Below the pieces are notes generated by a model. That model did not search any database, was not told where the DNA came from, and saw only the letters and a list, made by a program, of their open reading frames with translations. This document shows positions 22,640 to 36,744 of a stretch of 64,000 nt of DNA, one piece after another (the first letter of the stretch is position 1; every line of letters begins with the position of its first letter). A program made the position numbers and the translations under genes. Source of the stretch: Macrocybe gigantea (lineage: Eukaryota; Basidiomycota; Agaricomycetes; Agaricales; Callistosporiaceae); contig SJRY01000246.1 in the NCBI GenBank assembly GCA_011319805.1, positions 186,001-250,000 of the forward strand, read 5' to 3'.

Positions 22640-24952
22640 ATGGAAATCGTAAACGGGCCAACGTTCCAGCCAGACTCCAATGGTGAGCCTGACCAGCCTC
22701 AATCGACGCCCGCCGTCCACGTCGTACCCGACATGCCGCCCAAACGCCGCCCGGGGAGGCCCAAGGGTAGCACAAAGAAGAATCTAGCCACGCTCGAGCC
22801 CGCTGTGCCCCGTGTCAAGCGGCCAGTGGGCAGACCAAGGAAGGACGGCTTCCCCGCAGGGTCGGTGGGTCCCTCGCGCGTGCGAGGCGCGAAGCAGGCT
22901 ATAGCCCGCGCAGTGCAGCGGCAACAGATCCAGCAGCTTCGCCACTCGCGCCCCCGCCCCCACAGCCCACGACTTCGCTGTTTCGCACATGGACGAGCAA
23001 CGACGTCCACATGACAGGCGTCGCGTACCCGCCGCCGATGATGACGTCCTTCCCCGCCGTCATGTCTGCGAAGCAAGTCCCATTCCCGCCCCTGTGCCCA
23101 TGATCGTTGATTCGGTGACTCCTCCGACTGCGGAGCAGGACGACTGGGCCGTTTTGGCCAAGATGAAACCAAACGTTTTCTTGTCGACGCTTCTCTCGGC
23201 AATTGCTGCTCCGAACCCAGTATCTAGCGCAGGCCCGACCGTCGAAGAAGCCTTCAAATCGCACCTCGTGTCCCTCGCGCCCAATCCGTCGCAGATGCAG
23301 TCCTCGATTCCGTCGCTCTATTCCATCCTCAAACCTTCTGGCTTCCCTCCTCCCCTGCATATTTTTCACTCACCGCCTCTGCGTCAACTGCACGGACACC
23401 CTCCGAGCATCGATTCCTATACTGGGATCCGCAGCCGCTCGTATTCAACGGAATTGCTTGCCCGAGCTGCTCTGCCCCGTTGCAGAACCGCGGACGGATC
23501 AGCACAGGTCCGATCAAGATCTACGACATCGAGAAGCCGTTCTTCGTCATCGGGTGTGAGTACGTTTGCACGAGTCCGACATGCATCAACGCGATCGGCA
23601 GCGCCGATGGGCGCAGGTTTGCCAGCACGGACTCGTCCATCCTCCGCTCCCTTCCCGTTCGACTGAAAGACGAATTCCCGGCGAAACTGCTGTACGGCGA
23701 CGCTGATGCAGGAAGCGGACCAGGCATCTGGAACTGGAAGGCGCTCGGCGTGTCGATTCAGCTCTGGAACATGGTCAAAGGGTGCCTCAAGGCCGGGCTG
23801 AAGAAGGATGCCATCCTGCAGATCGTCAAAGCGGTGCAGCACGGTGTGCCCGAGGAGGAATTGACACCGGTCCATGTTCCGCAACTCCAGCCCCAGCAGC
23901 TCCATACGACGGCGCTGCCTCAGAGCCTCCAGGTTGCCTTGTCCCAACAGTCCGAACAGAGCGCGAAGAAAGGATCGTTGTCCAGTGTGAATGTACCAGA
24001 TGACACTGGTGGGAGCGAGGAAGATGCTGATGCGGATGAAAATAATGACCAGCCATCGACCGCGGCGACATCGAGCCAGAATAGTTCTCAACAAAGCGCG
24101 AGTGACGCTCCGCAGAACGCTGTATGTCATTATCCTTCTTTTTCCCTGGGACGCTCGTGTTCAATCCTTCATATGTCAGCCGTACGTACAGAACTTGTTT
24201 GAAGCTTACAATGATGCCTGGAAGGCCAATAGCGGCATAACCGAGGTCAGGAATGAAGGTAGACTATATCTCTTTCCACTTTCCAGTATCCATCGCACTT
24301 ATTTCCTTCACAGGCGTCGCGCAGCAAACGCCAACAACCCCAACGCCGATCCAACGTGCTCAGCCTCAGCCACCACCGAGCGTCTCCGCCACCCAGCACT
24401 TTGACTTCTCCAAAACATACACCTTCCGTGCCCGACATACCACAGCTTCTTCAGCGCGCTCACCACGCTACTGTGCCGCCTGGGTCCACCACTGATCAGC
24501 CGTCGTCCGTAGGTGCCGCCTCACCCGCATCGGTGTCGCAGGGCTACAAGCGCCCATATCCGGGCTACGGCACGTCCGATGATCCCAACCGCGGGAGCGC
24601 CACAGATCCGAGCGGCGGAGCCTCAACAACGCCAACCGCGACCGCTGGCCCGACTGGGCAGCCCTCCGCATCGTCCTCGCCTGCCCTCGCCCCTGGCGTC
24701 GCGCAACCGGCAACACCATCCTCTTCTGCGACGCCCACTGCCACCACGACGACCGTGGCAGGCGGAACGCCGTCGACGACGGGCGGGCCGAAACGCAACC
24801 CGCGGCATTGCTGCAAGTGCGGCAAGCAGGACTGTAAGGGCAAGGGCGGGCGCACGTTCTGCGCCAACCCTTGCCAGGACTGCGGCAAACTGGACTGCAG
24901 AGGGCGAAACAGCCGCCGTCCGGATAAGAGGTGCTCCGAAGGCTGGCTGTGA
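22640..24952 (+). CDS. AT-hook / DUF6729-like protein with Cys knuckles
   Basis: The start is the ATG at 22640. Two AT-hook-type motifs (KRRPGRPKGS near residue 34, VGRPRKDGFP near 60) suggest DNA binding. The middle fits my memory of DUF6729: HPQTFWLPSSPAYF, FLYWDPQPLVFNGIACPSC, GRISTGPIKIYDIEKPFFVI, EYVCTSPTC, FASTDSSILRSLP and WNWKALGVSIQLWNM. The C-terminus after two introns and a Pro/Thr-rich linker carries a tight Cys block (CCKCGKQDCKGKGG, CQDCGKLDCRGRNS) and stops at 24950. The frame changes three times in the same direction: near 22930-22945, at the CCC at 23097-23099 and at the TT at 23321-23322, each needing one missing base. Related domains often sit in mobile-element-linked proteins of mushrooms; a role here is not known. 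Confidence 0.65.
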
Positions 24953-25310
24953 TATCATATATTCTTCTGTTCTTCCGTTTTACTGATTCGGTGCATGTAT
25001 AAGTGTAATCAACTTCGTTCCTGAGTATATTAGTATCACAGATAAGTATATGCTTAAGCTAATACTAATCATGCAATGTCCACAAGCCATCCCCCAGAGT
25101 TACTTAGAGCAAAATGACAAGTCCTATTGAGCCGCACTTCAATACATTGGCCTGACGCAGATTCTGGTGTACATAAGAAAGATGGTCCAATGAAGTTGCA
25201 AAGTGAAACGTAAAGGCTGCTGGTCTATCAGCTGCAAGCCTGCAATGTATTTCCAGTTTCTCAAATTCGTGATCGATATTTGTTTCGGGAGGCTTTGACA
25301 AACAAGGCAG
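24953..25310. other. intergenic, nothing supported
   Basis: AT-rich 3' flank of the previous gene and promoter of the Rix7 gene. The minus frame at 25104-25400 shows no motif. Confidence 0.45.
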
Positions 25311-27982
<2,672 letters not shown>

Positions 27983-28490
27983 AACGTACCGCAAAGTCGC
28001 GATATACCCTCCAAAGGTCACATTGCGTTCAAGCCCATGGCAATTCATCAGACATGCATCCTCCTACCTTCATCTGCTCTAGTGTGCTTAAGCGCTGGGT
28101 TGATGGTGCAGCATCTTATTAGCATAGGCCACTTGTCATTGATCTTCACTCTGATGAAGGCTGACTGCAAAGACTTGAGGGATGCTAGGATGGCGTCACG
28201 ATAGTACAGTACCTATTCTTACACTGTTTTTGGTTAGTAGCTGTAGGCAACAAAGAGGTTCTGTCACCAGGACCTGCGAAGCAAATGCCGAGAATAATGC
28301 GACAGGAATTTTTGCGAGAACAGGTGGAGTTGTTTGAGCTATTAAGACGCGTCGAACTGCCAAAAGGGGTCCTCGGAGTTGCAATTTCTGCGCATCGCGC
28401 TGCACACGAGGGCGATATGACGCATAATCTGCCAAATACGATGTGATTGCGGTAGTAGGTACAAGAGCCAAGTCTAGAAAAGCATTTCCA
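27983..28490. other. convergent 3' flanks
   Basis: This lies between the Rix7 stop (+) and the methylesterase stop (-). The minus frame at 28196-28534 overlaps the last exon of the next gene in another phase and is a shadow. Confidence 0.5.
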
Positions 28491-30024
28491 TCAGAGCTCT
28501 CCGACCTTTTTGATTCCAACGATGACGCGTTCATTTCGTCTCCAGAACTCTATGAGAATCTCCGCCAATCGAGTTGGATCATCCTGGAAAATACAATTAG
28601 ATCGTCAAGTGCAAAGAGCTGCAACGGAAAGCACGTTGTCAACAGACCTCTTGTATCATATGTCCTGTACCGGGATAACAATCATCTGGAACTTTCCTTG
28701 CATTTGTCCGATCATGAGCTCGTTATCCAGGCGATCGGTGCCTGCAAGGACGAGAAGTCGGGCTGTCCTAACTGTGAGGAACCTACTGGACAAGCCCGTG
28801 AACCAACCTTGAGAAACGTAAGTTTGTGATAATGGCCTATGGTGTACAATCACGTACTTGACCAGTAGGGTGCTGTAGATCTCAGAGGTGTGCGCCACTG
28901 ATACGGAACTACAGCGTTTGGGACGTGCTTTACGATCGCAGGGACTGATATTCGTGCGGAGATGGGATTCCGGATTGTCTTGGTTGTTAGACTGGCCAGT
29001 CAATCCTTCATAAAATCATGCGCGAGATGGACGATGTGATAACGCCACGTACTGCCATTCAATTGCGTGTTCTATGCTGTCGAATCCTTCCGGGCGGGTA
29101 TTGAGTAGATTGTTCATATGGGGAAGTGCCTCGATCGCAGAACCTGTTGAGAGACAATAGGACCTGGTCATGGACGATCCAGATTCGGGAACAAAAACGG
29201 ACCTTCTACCACATCTAAGACGCAGACACCTGTGATCCTATACTTGGCCGCCATAAACTTTGGGCATGAACGGACTACCACTGAGCCACCCATACTATGA
29301 CCTATGAGCTACGCGCGGTCAATTCAAAAATAGCACACATATTCTATCAGCATACCAGGAAGGTAGGTGCAGAAGCGGGGTTGGGGAACACGGTCTTGAC
29401 AAGCTCAAAGAAGTCATCAACGAGAACATCAATCGACAGATCCTCGGCTTCATCCTCGTTCACAGTCGAAGTCGTCTTCCCTATATACCGTATGTAGACC
29501 CGGTGAATCTGCGATATCGGAAGGACACACCGTGGGCCCGAGCATCGATTGCCATCACGCCGCACTCTCCCTTGCTCATCTCGGAGACCTCCTTCGCGAA
29601 GCAAGCAAAGCTCAGCCCAGAATACCCCGCGCCATGGTGGCAGATCATGATCGTGCCATCAGCAGTCTGCGGAGGGGTATGATATACGCGCGAATCCAGA
29701 TTGCGCGTGGGCACGGCGACCTGCACGGCTTCCAGAAAATATGACTCCGCCGAGATTGGCAAGTGCTCTGGATTGGGAGCGCGCGGTGTTCGTTTACGAG
29801 GGTGCACAGTAGGCCTTTATATGTGTGGTATGTTTCCGTGATTAAACACTGCAGACCTCAGAGAGGGTCACAATTCCGACTTGCATGGCTGGAGGTCCCA
29901 TGCCGCTTCCTGGCAGAGAACCTAAGGTATCGCCTGCTTCTTCCCCTTCCTCGTCGTCTTCAGAAGGTAGTGAAGGAAGCTTTGCTATGCGTGCACTGAG
30001 TGCTGAACGATAAAGATCCGACAT
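28491..30024 (-). CDS. PPE1: protein phosphatase methylesterase 1
   Basis: This enzyme removes the methyl ester from the C-terminal Leu of the PP2A catalytic subunit. The start is the ATG at 30024 ([20 protein letters not shown]). After an intron come [40 protein letters not shown] and [10 protein letters not shown]. An acidic-loop exon follows ([20 protein letters not shown]), then the nucleophile elbow [16 protein letters not shown] near 29290, [31 protein letters not shown] and [20 protein letters not shown]. The C-terminus holds [30 protein letters not shown] and [20 protein letters not shown]. All exons are open, with short introns. It stops at 28491. Confidence 0.92.
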
Positions 30025-30364
30025 GGAGAAAGATGAGTCCGAGTTCCAGTCCTCGACTGGATGTTACGGTCGCGCACGTGATGCCTCTTCACCAATCAGA
30101 TCAAGTTCGAACCCCTTCTTTCGCCGTGTCTCCGGTTTCGAGGCCGTCGTCTATCATCGAGTGGGCGCGCAAATGGGATTGAGGAAGAAGAAGGCAAATA
30201 CTGGCTCTGGGAAATGCGGCTACGTTTCTTGATTGCAAGCTGGCATTTGAAACGCTCGCCATCACCGGGGCAATCAACCAAACGTTTTATTCCGTGAATT
30301 CCCCAAAACTCAGGGCACAGGAAATGTTGGGGTTGTATTTGGACACACCTTCATCCAATCTACC

Positions 30365-30914
30365 ATGAGCACGCGGATTACCGTGGAAGACCCATACGTT
30401 CGCATTGGTGAGGGGACCTATCTTAATCCAGGTAGAGGCGACGTTCCACCTTCGAATAGGTCTCCTACGTGAGTATTTCTCTCCTAGACCTTACAATAAG
30501 CTATTTTAACCTCTGTGCCTCTTTGAAGCCTGATCCTGATCTCTGGCTGGAGTGCGTATCTGCGCAATTTCGACTACGGAAGTGAGAATTCATAACAACC
30601 GAAAGTGGGGGCGAAGCTATCCCATTTGCACAAGTACACCAAGGTGTATGAGGACCTTTATCCCGAGGCAGCGAAACTACTTATCAGATGCGAACCCTCG
30701 TTTTTCTGGAGTCGTGATAAAACGTTGGTCAGTGTCTTGGTGCTGTCGGCTGCCGTTGTTCTTTGCAACCCGAAATTCATAGTTCAATAATCTAATCCCC
30801 GCTGTTGAGGCACTGCATTTTATGGGATGCATCAACGCACATCAGGAGAAGGCTGCCAGACCCTCTTCTCCACACGTGCTCGTCCATGTATTTTCAGACG
30901 GCCAAGGTCGACAC
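30365..30914 (+). pseudogene. DUF829/TMEM53-like hydrolase, 3' truncated
   Basis: Exon 1 starts at the ATG at 30365 (MSTRITVEDPYVRIGEGTYL) and ends at 30468. Exon 2 (30529-30551) gives TLILISGW. Exon 3 from about 30614 gives MGAKLSHLHKYTKVYEDLYP, EAAKLLIRCEPSFFWSRDKT. Exon 4 from about 30792 gives PAVEALHFMG and PSSPHVLVHVFSDG. This is the N-terminal half of the DUF829 (PaxU/TMEM53) alpha/beta-hydrolase family. The match stops at the nucleophile elbow region, exactly where the sequence shared with the inverted carboxylesterase copy begins (about 30915). Its frame then runs on into carboxylesterase flank. No C-terminal half is found nearby, so it looks cut by the duplication event. Confidence 0.7.
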
Positions 30915-31038
30915 AAGAAAATCGGTCTCGTGATGTTCGACTCGATGCTTCGTCTCCTTCGCACTCGATTGGGGCAACCGAAACTCGTCTTCATCCCGGT
31001 TCTCATTCTCACGTATGCAATTAGCACCGACATAAAAG

Positions 31039-33229
31039 ATGCCAATCATGCCTCGGTCCGTGAATTCTTTCACGCCTGCGATGCTGCTCTCGGTGCTGGG
31101 TATCACGCTTGTCAGCGTAAACCTGCAGGGGAATTTCTTCGGAATTTCCGCTGCGCAGGATATCGTCGACACCGGATATGCGAAATACCTTGGGAATCGA
31201 ACGTTTCCCAACGCTGTGGCCTATCTCGGCATTCCTTACGCCGAACCACCGTTGGGACCTCTGCGTTTCCGTGCGCCTTCGCCTCTGAACGCGACTCGTG
31301 TTTCCCAGGAAGCGGGTGGTTCAGTGATCGATGCAACGAATTATCCGGATTTTTGTATTCAAGGATCAATCGGTGGTGAGATGCTTCGCCACGTAGAGTT
31401 GACAATTTTTTCACTGACAGGAGGATTAGCTGGCGACGCTGGAGGAGCTGGAAGCGAAGATTGTCTCAAAGTTAACATCTATTCCCCCGTCGGCGCGAAA
31501 CGGGGCAGTAATCGTACGTATTACCGATCGGCGTCATGCGTCCGTTCATGCTCTTAAAGTGGTCTTCTAGTTCCCGTCCTTGTTTACATCCATGGAGGCG
31601 GTAAGATGACTGCTTTGCTATCATGACCGTCGTAATCTTAACCCAGACGCTGCCCTTTGTAAGGATATGTGTTCGGGAATCCAAGAAACTGGCCCTTTGA
31701 CCACTGGATTCGCCAAAGTCCGAATGTCGTTATTGTCTCCGTCTACTATCGTCTTGACTCATTCGGCTTCCTGGCGACTCCGGAACTCAGGGATCCCGTT
31801 AACGGCGATTTCAATGCCGGATTCCAGGATCAAATCGAAGCTTTGCGATGGGTCAAACGCCACATCTCATCGTTTGGAGGTGATCCAGACAAGGTCACCA
31901 TCAACGGCGAGAGTGCTGGCGGCGCTTCTGTAGAGCTTCACCTCGTCGCACACGAGCGCGAGCCGCTTTTTTCAGGAGCAATCGCGCAGAGCGTTTACAG
32001 GACTCCCTTGCCCACCCCGGAACAACAAGAGGTCGGTCATATTTTAATTCATTCTAAATACATTTGTCTCATTCTCTATCTCTTCCAGCCTCTTTTCGAA
32101 TTCTATGCCAATCATGCAGGTTGTGGAACGGGGACAATCGTGGATCAGCTGGCCTGTCTGCGAACAGCAAGCGTAAGCGCATTGGCCCGGGCGCAGGATG
32201 CCGCTGGTACGGCCGCGTTGTATGTCATTTTCCATGTTCTTTCTTCATGATCTCGCTGAACTCGATGACTCGAAGCAACGCATCCGCGTACCGCATCTTC
32301 CGCCCTGTAATCGACGGACGTCTCTTGACCGACTTCCCTACACAGTCCATAGTATTAGGCAGGTCGGCTCGCGTCCCGCTTATGGTCGGGTACGTTGCCT
32401 AGGCGGTTCTGTTAAATCATTTATAAAATCAAGGACATCAAGGGCGACCACCAATGAGACGCTGTCTGGTGGGACTGACCTCGCTGCCTCTCTGCAGAGT
32501 TTCTTCCCGTCATTGAATGCCAGTGATATTGATGACATTCTGGCTGTGCGGTGACATGCTTTTAATCCGGTATAATGGTTGTATCTGACAGAGCGCGATC
32601 ATCCAGGCTTATCCGTCCAGTGACTTTACGTCTGATGCGCTGCGTTTCCAGACAATCACAGGCGACCTAGAACTGCGGGCGGCGGTGCGTTTCGTCTAGA
32701 AGAGTGCCATGTCATGGCTGACATTTCACATCGTGCAGCGTTCTATCATGGGCACAGCATATGCAGCGAGGACGACAGCATGGACGTATCGTTACAATCA
32801 AAGAAACCCTACCGCTGGTGGAGCAGGTGTTGGCCATGCCGCTGAGAACTGGATGATGTTCTTGGGAACAAATACTGGGTATCCAACTTTTGTTCGTCCT
32901 TCTCCCGGAGCAATGCTAATTTCGAGGCACGGAATAGATTCAATGGTTCCACGACCTTCTCACCCATGACGCCCGTAGAGAGTGCTTTCGCTGAGGAGCT
33001 CATCGCCTATTGGCTGTCGTTCGTGCGTTCCGGAAACCCGAACACCTTCAAACTGGCAAGATCACCAGTTTGGCCTCGTTACACAGCTCAGCGCAGGAAT
33101 CGAATCGTTCTACAACAGGATCCTAGGAACACTACCAGTCAGACCGGAAGCTTCATTGAGCTCGAAGAAGCGGTTGAGACGAGGAGGGCAGTTGTGATTG
33201 CCAGTCAAGTTGTTGGACAGCAAAATTGA
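31039..33229 (+). CDS. secreted type-B carboxylesterase A
   Basis: The start is the ATG at 31039 (MPIMPRSVNSFTPAMLLSVL), with a signal-like hydrophobic stretch AMLLSVLGITLVSVNLQG. Family marks in order: YLGIPYAEPPLGPLRFRAPS, SEDCLKVNIYSPVG, PVLVYIHGGG (oxyanion loop), WPFDHWIRQSPNVVIVSVYY, DQIEALRWVKRHISSFGGDP, then the nucleophile elbow GESAGGASVELHLVA near 31910. Then come FYANHAGCGTGTIVDQLACL, FRPVIDGRLLTDFPTQSIVL, and GVGHAAENWMMFLGTN, which should hold the catalytic His. The end reads VESAFAEELIAYWLSFVRSG and VVGQQN at 33229. Introns are short, about eight. The gene is complete by these marks. The substrate is unknown; the family hydrolyses carboxylic esters and lipids outside the cell. 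Confidence 0.88.
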
Positions 33230-33275
33230 GAAGTATAGCAACAGGTGGCATATTCAGCGAATTGGGTGTACTTGT

Positions 33276-33313
33276 ATTCAGAAAGCTGTGATCGTCACTG
33301 AAACACCAAGGAC
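33276..33313. repeat. micro-inverted segment relative to copy C
   Basis: This 3'-flank segment, starting ATTCAGAAAG and ending near ACCAAGGAC, is flanked by sequence colinear with the inverted copy. The segment itself matches copy C (48543-48580) in the opposite relative orientation. Confidence 0.7.
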
Positions 33314-33384
33314 ACGAGTTTTGAAAGTGGCTTCCACATGCAAAGCGTTAGAAGACTGAAATGAAATGGCAATAACACACCAAC

Positions 33385-33799
33385 ACTGTAAGACCAGGTA
33401 GAGTGTAAAAAACAATGCCTGATTTCCACTATGAATATTTCAGATAGTTTTCTATCATTGAGTTTAATAGTCTAAAACTCACCGTTTCTCTACAGTTTTT
33501 TACTCACCTGGAACTGCCTGAAGTTATTTTCGAGTCTTGCCCTAGTTGACTTCTTCAAGTTCTCGATTCCGCCTCTCCTCGATTCAACGTGACACTAGAG
33601 AAATCCAACGATACTCCTCACGTCGCACAGAGACGATCCTGCTCGATACTGGAGAGCTGTTGAGAAATTATGGAATGATGCATATTCTTAAATACACATA
33701 ACCTATCGCCGCAGTCATCACCGTCACAATAGTCACCTAGATTAAAGGGTACACTGTTTGATACACATAATCTTATCCAGAAGCAGTTTATCAGGTAAA
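33385..33799. other. AT-rich intergenic, nothing supported
   Basis: This lies outside the shared carboxylesterase unit and before the permease stop. Only short frames are present. Confidence 0.5.
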
Positions 33800-35795
33800 T
33801 CATAAGGGTATCCTCTTGAAGGTATGTCTCGTTAGCCCATCCTTTCCTACTTCTTCCGTCCTTGTTAGCTCGTATCTCCCGATCCTAGGCAGAATATGCG
33901 CCCATATCACCCAATACAGGAATCCCAAACCAAACACGACCCAACCAGCCACTGCGTGCGTCCAGTATGGTAAGCTGATGTACGGCTCGCCACCAGGCGG
34001 GGGTCTCGTGAAAGGCACGACGAAGAGGAAGGTGTTGGCAGCGCCGAAAAACGCAGCAGCAAGTTGACCTGGGATGTTGACGCGCGGCCAGTCTCGGTAG
34101 GGGAAGAATCCGAGGAAGACGATCCCGAAGGATATCGTGGCATTGATGATGGAGAGAGGGTAGGAAATCTGTGCGGATCAGATACGCCAGGCTTTTTTTA
34201 ATGTGTGCCATGCAGACTTACGACGTTGATGACGAAGTTGTATGCATCTCCTGGGGGAAGTGCAAATATAACGATTAGACATGCAACCCAATCTAGACAT
34301 TAGGAGTCAGCCTTCAAAGGATAATATGGAGGAAGAGATGACGTGGACATACGTAGTGCCAGGCCAACGAATGGTGCGTTGAATGGACGATTGGAACCCC
34401 AGAACTTGCTGAAGGGTAGGATTCCTTCTCGTCCAAGCTCCTGGTTGACACGGCCTTGGGAAAAGATCTAGACACCCACTCAGAACAAATATTCACAGTC
34501 TCTAAAGACATACTCACCACTGATAACACGTTTCCGAGTGCAGAAAGAGCCACCAGTGCAGAAAGCGGACGCTCTCCTTTGACACCGTAAACATTCCGAA
34601 ACAGCAAGGAGGCGACGAGTCGCCCAGAGCCTGTGATCTCTTCTTTTGAGGCACCGGCAAAGTATGCAATGTTGGCGAGCATGTATAGCACAGTGACGAC
34701 AGCGATGGCCAGCGGACCGGCGATTCTTACTGTCCTAGTAGGGTTTTTAACCTCTGACAGGGCGTAATTGACGTTGCTGAATCCGATGTAAGACCAGATA
34801 ACCTAAAAAGTCAAAAGCATTAAACTCAGCGCCAGCATAGGGAAACGGCAAAAATCCACGAACGTTATAAAGACTCAGGCAGAACGATGAAGCGCTCGCC
34901 GTCGTCCCATCGAACGCGTTTCGAAAGTTGTGTGGCTTCTCGATTTTTATGTGGCCGCCAAGGGCGACGAAGCCCGTTATGATGACGAAGATTAAAACGA
35001 TGATTTTGATGATGCCGAGGAGGTTTTGAAGGCGGAGGCCCCATTTCAGGGCGGTGCCGTGGATGAGAAGCGCGAACGTTATGCATGCGAAGCCCACCAG
35101 ACGCAGTGTCCATCGACCGGGTTCCCGGTCCGCAGCTCGAAGGATGTATTCCCCGAAGACTAAAGAATTGCCCGCCGCCCATGCTATAACGTGATGACAA
35201 CTCAGGACGAATGCAACTGACTTTTGTATGGAACACACCAAGCAAAACTGCATTGGCAGCGAACATGGAAGTCATCAGATATTTCGGCTTTCGGAACAGA
35301 TATTCGAGATAGTTTTTCTCTCCACCGTTCCGGGGCAAGGCCTACGAGTTGTCCGATCGGTGAGTTGCAGAACGTAAAAAGAATAAACGCACAGTCCCCC
35401 AAATGACGTAGACTTCCATACCAGCGGCAGCGATGATAGAGCCGATGAGCCACATAAAGCTATTCACGACATGAAGGTGTGAGCGAGCAGGAAACCGCAC
35501 TCGGTAATCACGCACAGGGACAACCCGACGCTTCCACTCAGACTCAGGATGGTACTTGGAGTGGCAAAGACACTGATGGATCTGTCAGTATGAATAGGGT
35601 AGCAACTGGACAGTACGATGCTCACCCTGTTCCTATCATCCTGTTGAATATGATGAAAACCGCTGAAAAAAGCCCGATCTGACGCCTCTGAGGGTTCCCA
35701 TCATCTGAGCCATGCGCTAGCGATTCTTCAGCCACAGATTCGACAGATTCTGACTTCTTTAGAGCATCGCCAGAAGACGGAGCGGACGTAGTCAT
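33800..35795 (-). CDS. Mup1-type amino-acid (methionine) permease
   Basis: The start is the ATG at 35795 (MTTSAPSSGDALKKSESVES), with an acidic cytosolic N-terminus. The APC signature follows: RRQIGLFSAVFIIFNRMIGT, GVFATPSTILSLSGSVGLSL, WLIGSIIAAAGMEVYVIWGT, ALPRNGGEKNYLEYLFRKPK. Further helices are in frame across short introns (LQNLLGIIKIIVLIFVIITG, GPLAIAVVTVLYMLANIAYF, ALVALSALGNVLSVV, FSQGRVNQELGREGILPFSK). It ends WTHAVAGWVVFGLGFLYWVI and TFKRIPL at 33800. The strict FNRMIGTGVFATPS motif and ALPRNGGEKNYLEY fit the high-affinity methionine permease Mup1 group of the plasma membrane. The substrate is inferred from family only. Confidence 0.87.
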
Positions 35796-36744
35796 CCTCT
35801 TTGCGCTCTTTTGAGAATCCTACCTGACGGAGGGAAGGAGGTAAGAAGCCCGAAGCGAAACTCCCAGAGCCCGGGACGAGATCCGTTATTTCAATGGCCA
35901 TCTTTTCACTTGGCTTTGGCAGATCGTTTTTGACTTGAAAAAAAAATTGCATGAGTGCATGGCACCAGAATGGCGTATTCTGGCGAGTGGACGGCGCTTT
36001 GTATACAAACGAGGCAGCACCATGTGGGTCGTCGTGTGAAACTGCCGTCAAGCGCCATCTTAGACGCGTTACGAGCCAGATGGAGAACTTTCTTCCAGTA
36101 AGGCAACTGGATAAAAAATGAATGGATACTGTATTGAAGGGCTCCAACCGCTTTGCCTTTGCCTGCATCGTGATCGTTGTCGTAGATGTCACAGTCTCCG
36201 GAGACGCTATATGTTGAACGCCAGCTCGATCTGTGTCGTTAGGAGGCCATCAGCGCCCCAGCTAGAGCCAAGACCGACTCGGTTAAGGGGATGATTATGA
36301 TCGACGGGATGCGTAGCAGGCAAAAATGCGTCGTGCATGCCCTGGACGTACCGAGAGCTGGTTACCGTTGAACTCAAACGATGAAACGCGCCATGTTTGA
36401 GCAATATTCCGAAGTTGCCTGGGCCGGCGCACGACATTCCAGAGCCATGAGGTCTGTTTCTGTGCTGACATGTGACAAACGAGAAGAGACGGTGGTGGAC
36501 TCTCACATCCCGCCAACTACTTCCATCGTACTGCGGTCAGTGAATATTTGCTCCCAATGCTGGATGCGGCGGTTAGCGTCATACGAAATTGGTCGAGGGT
36601 CGGCTGTCCGACAATGCCGGAAATGGAGGTCTCGGAAGCGTGTCCACGCCACAACGCTGGCCATAGCGTCTGTCACTCTATCGGAACGCCAATACGATAT
36701 ACTCGACATCTACACAGGCTCGAACATAGCTGCCGATGCATATC
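35796..36744. other. divergent promoter region, no gene
   Basis: This lies between the permease start (-) and the lipase (+). The minus frame 35728-36192 shows MAIEITDLVPGSGSF just upstream of the permease start and could be an alternative first exon. Other frames have no motif. Confidence 0.35.

Larger units (their letters stand above)
30915..33384 (+). repeat. carboxylesterase unit A of an inverted duplication
   Basis: About 2.45 kb here closely matches the reverse complement of 48487-50925, including promoter, introns and 3' flank. Shared start AAGAAAATC near 30915; shared end CAATAACACACC near 33382. The two arms are 15.1 kb apart, with the gene 3' ends facing each other. Coding parts differ by several percent, judged by eye. 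Confidence 0.85.

Noticed and set aside
22640..24952. Calling the DUF6729-like gene a pseudogene
   Set aside because: All breaks are single-base losses in homopolymers, as in the essential Rix7 gene nearby, so a sequence error is the simpler reading.
30095..30115. GTTCGAACC, resembling a tRNA T-loop
   Set aside because: No matching acceptor, D or anticodon stems upstream; it lies in the 5' flank of the methylesterase.
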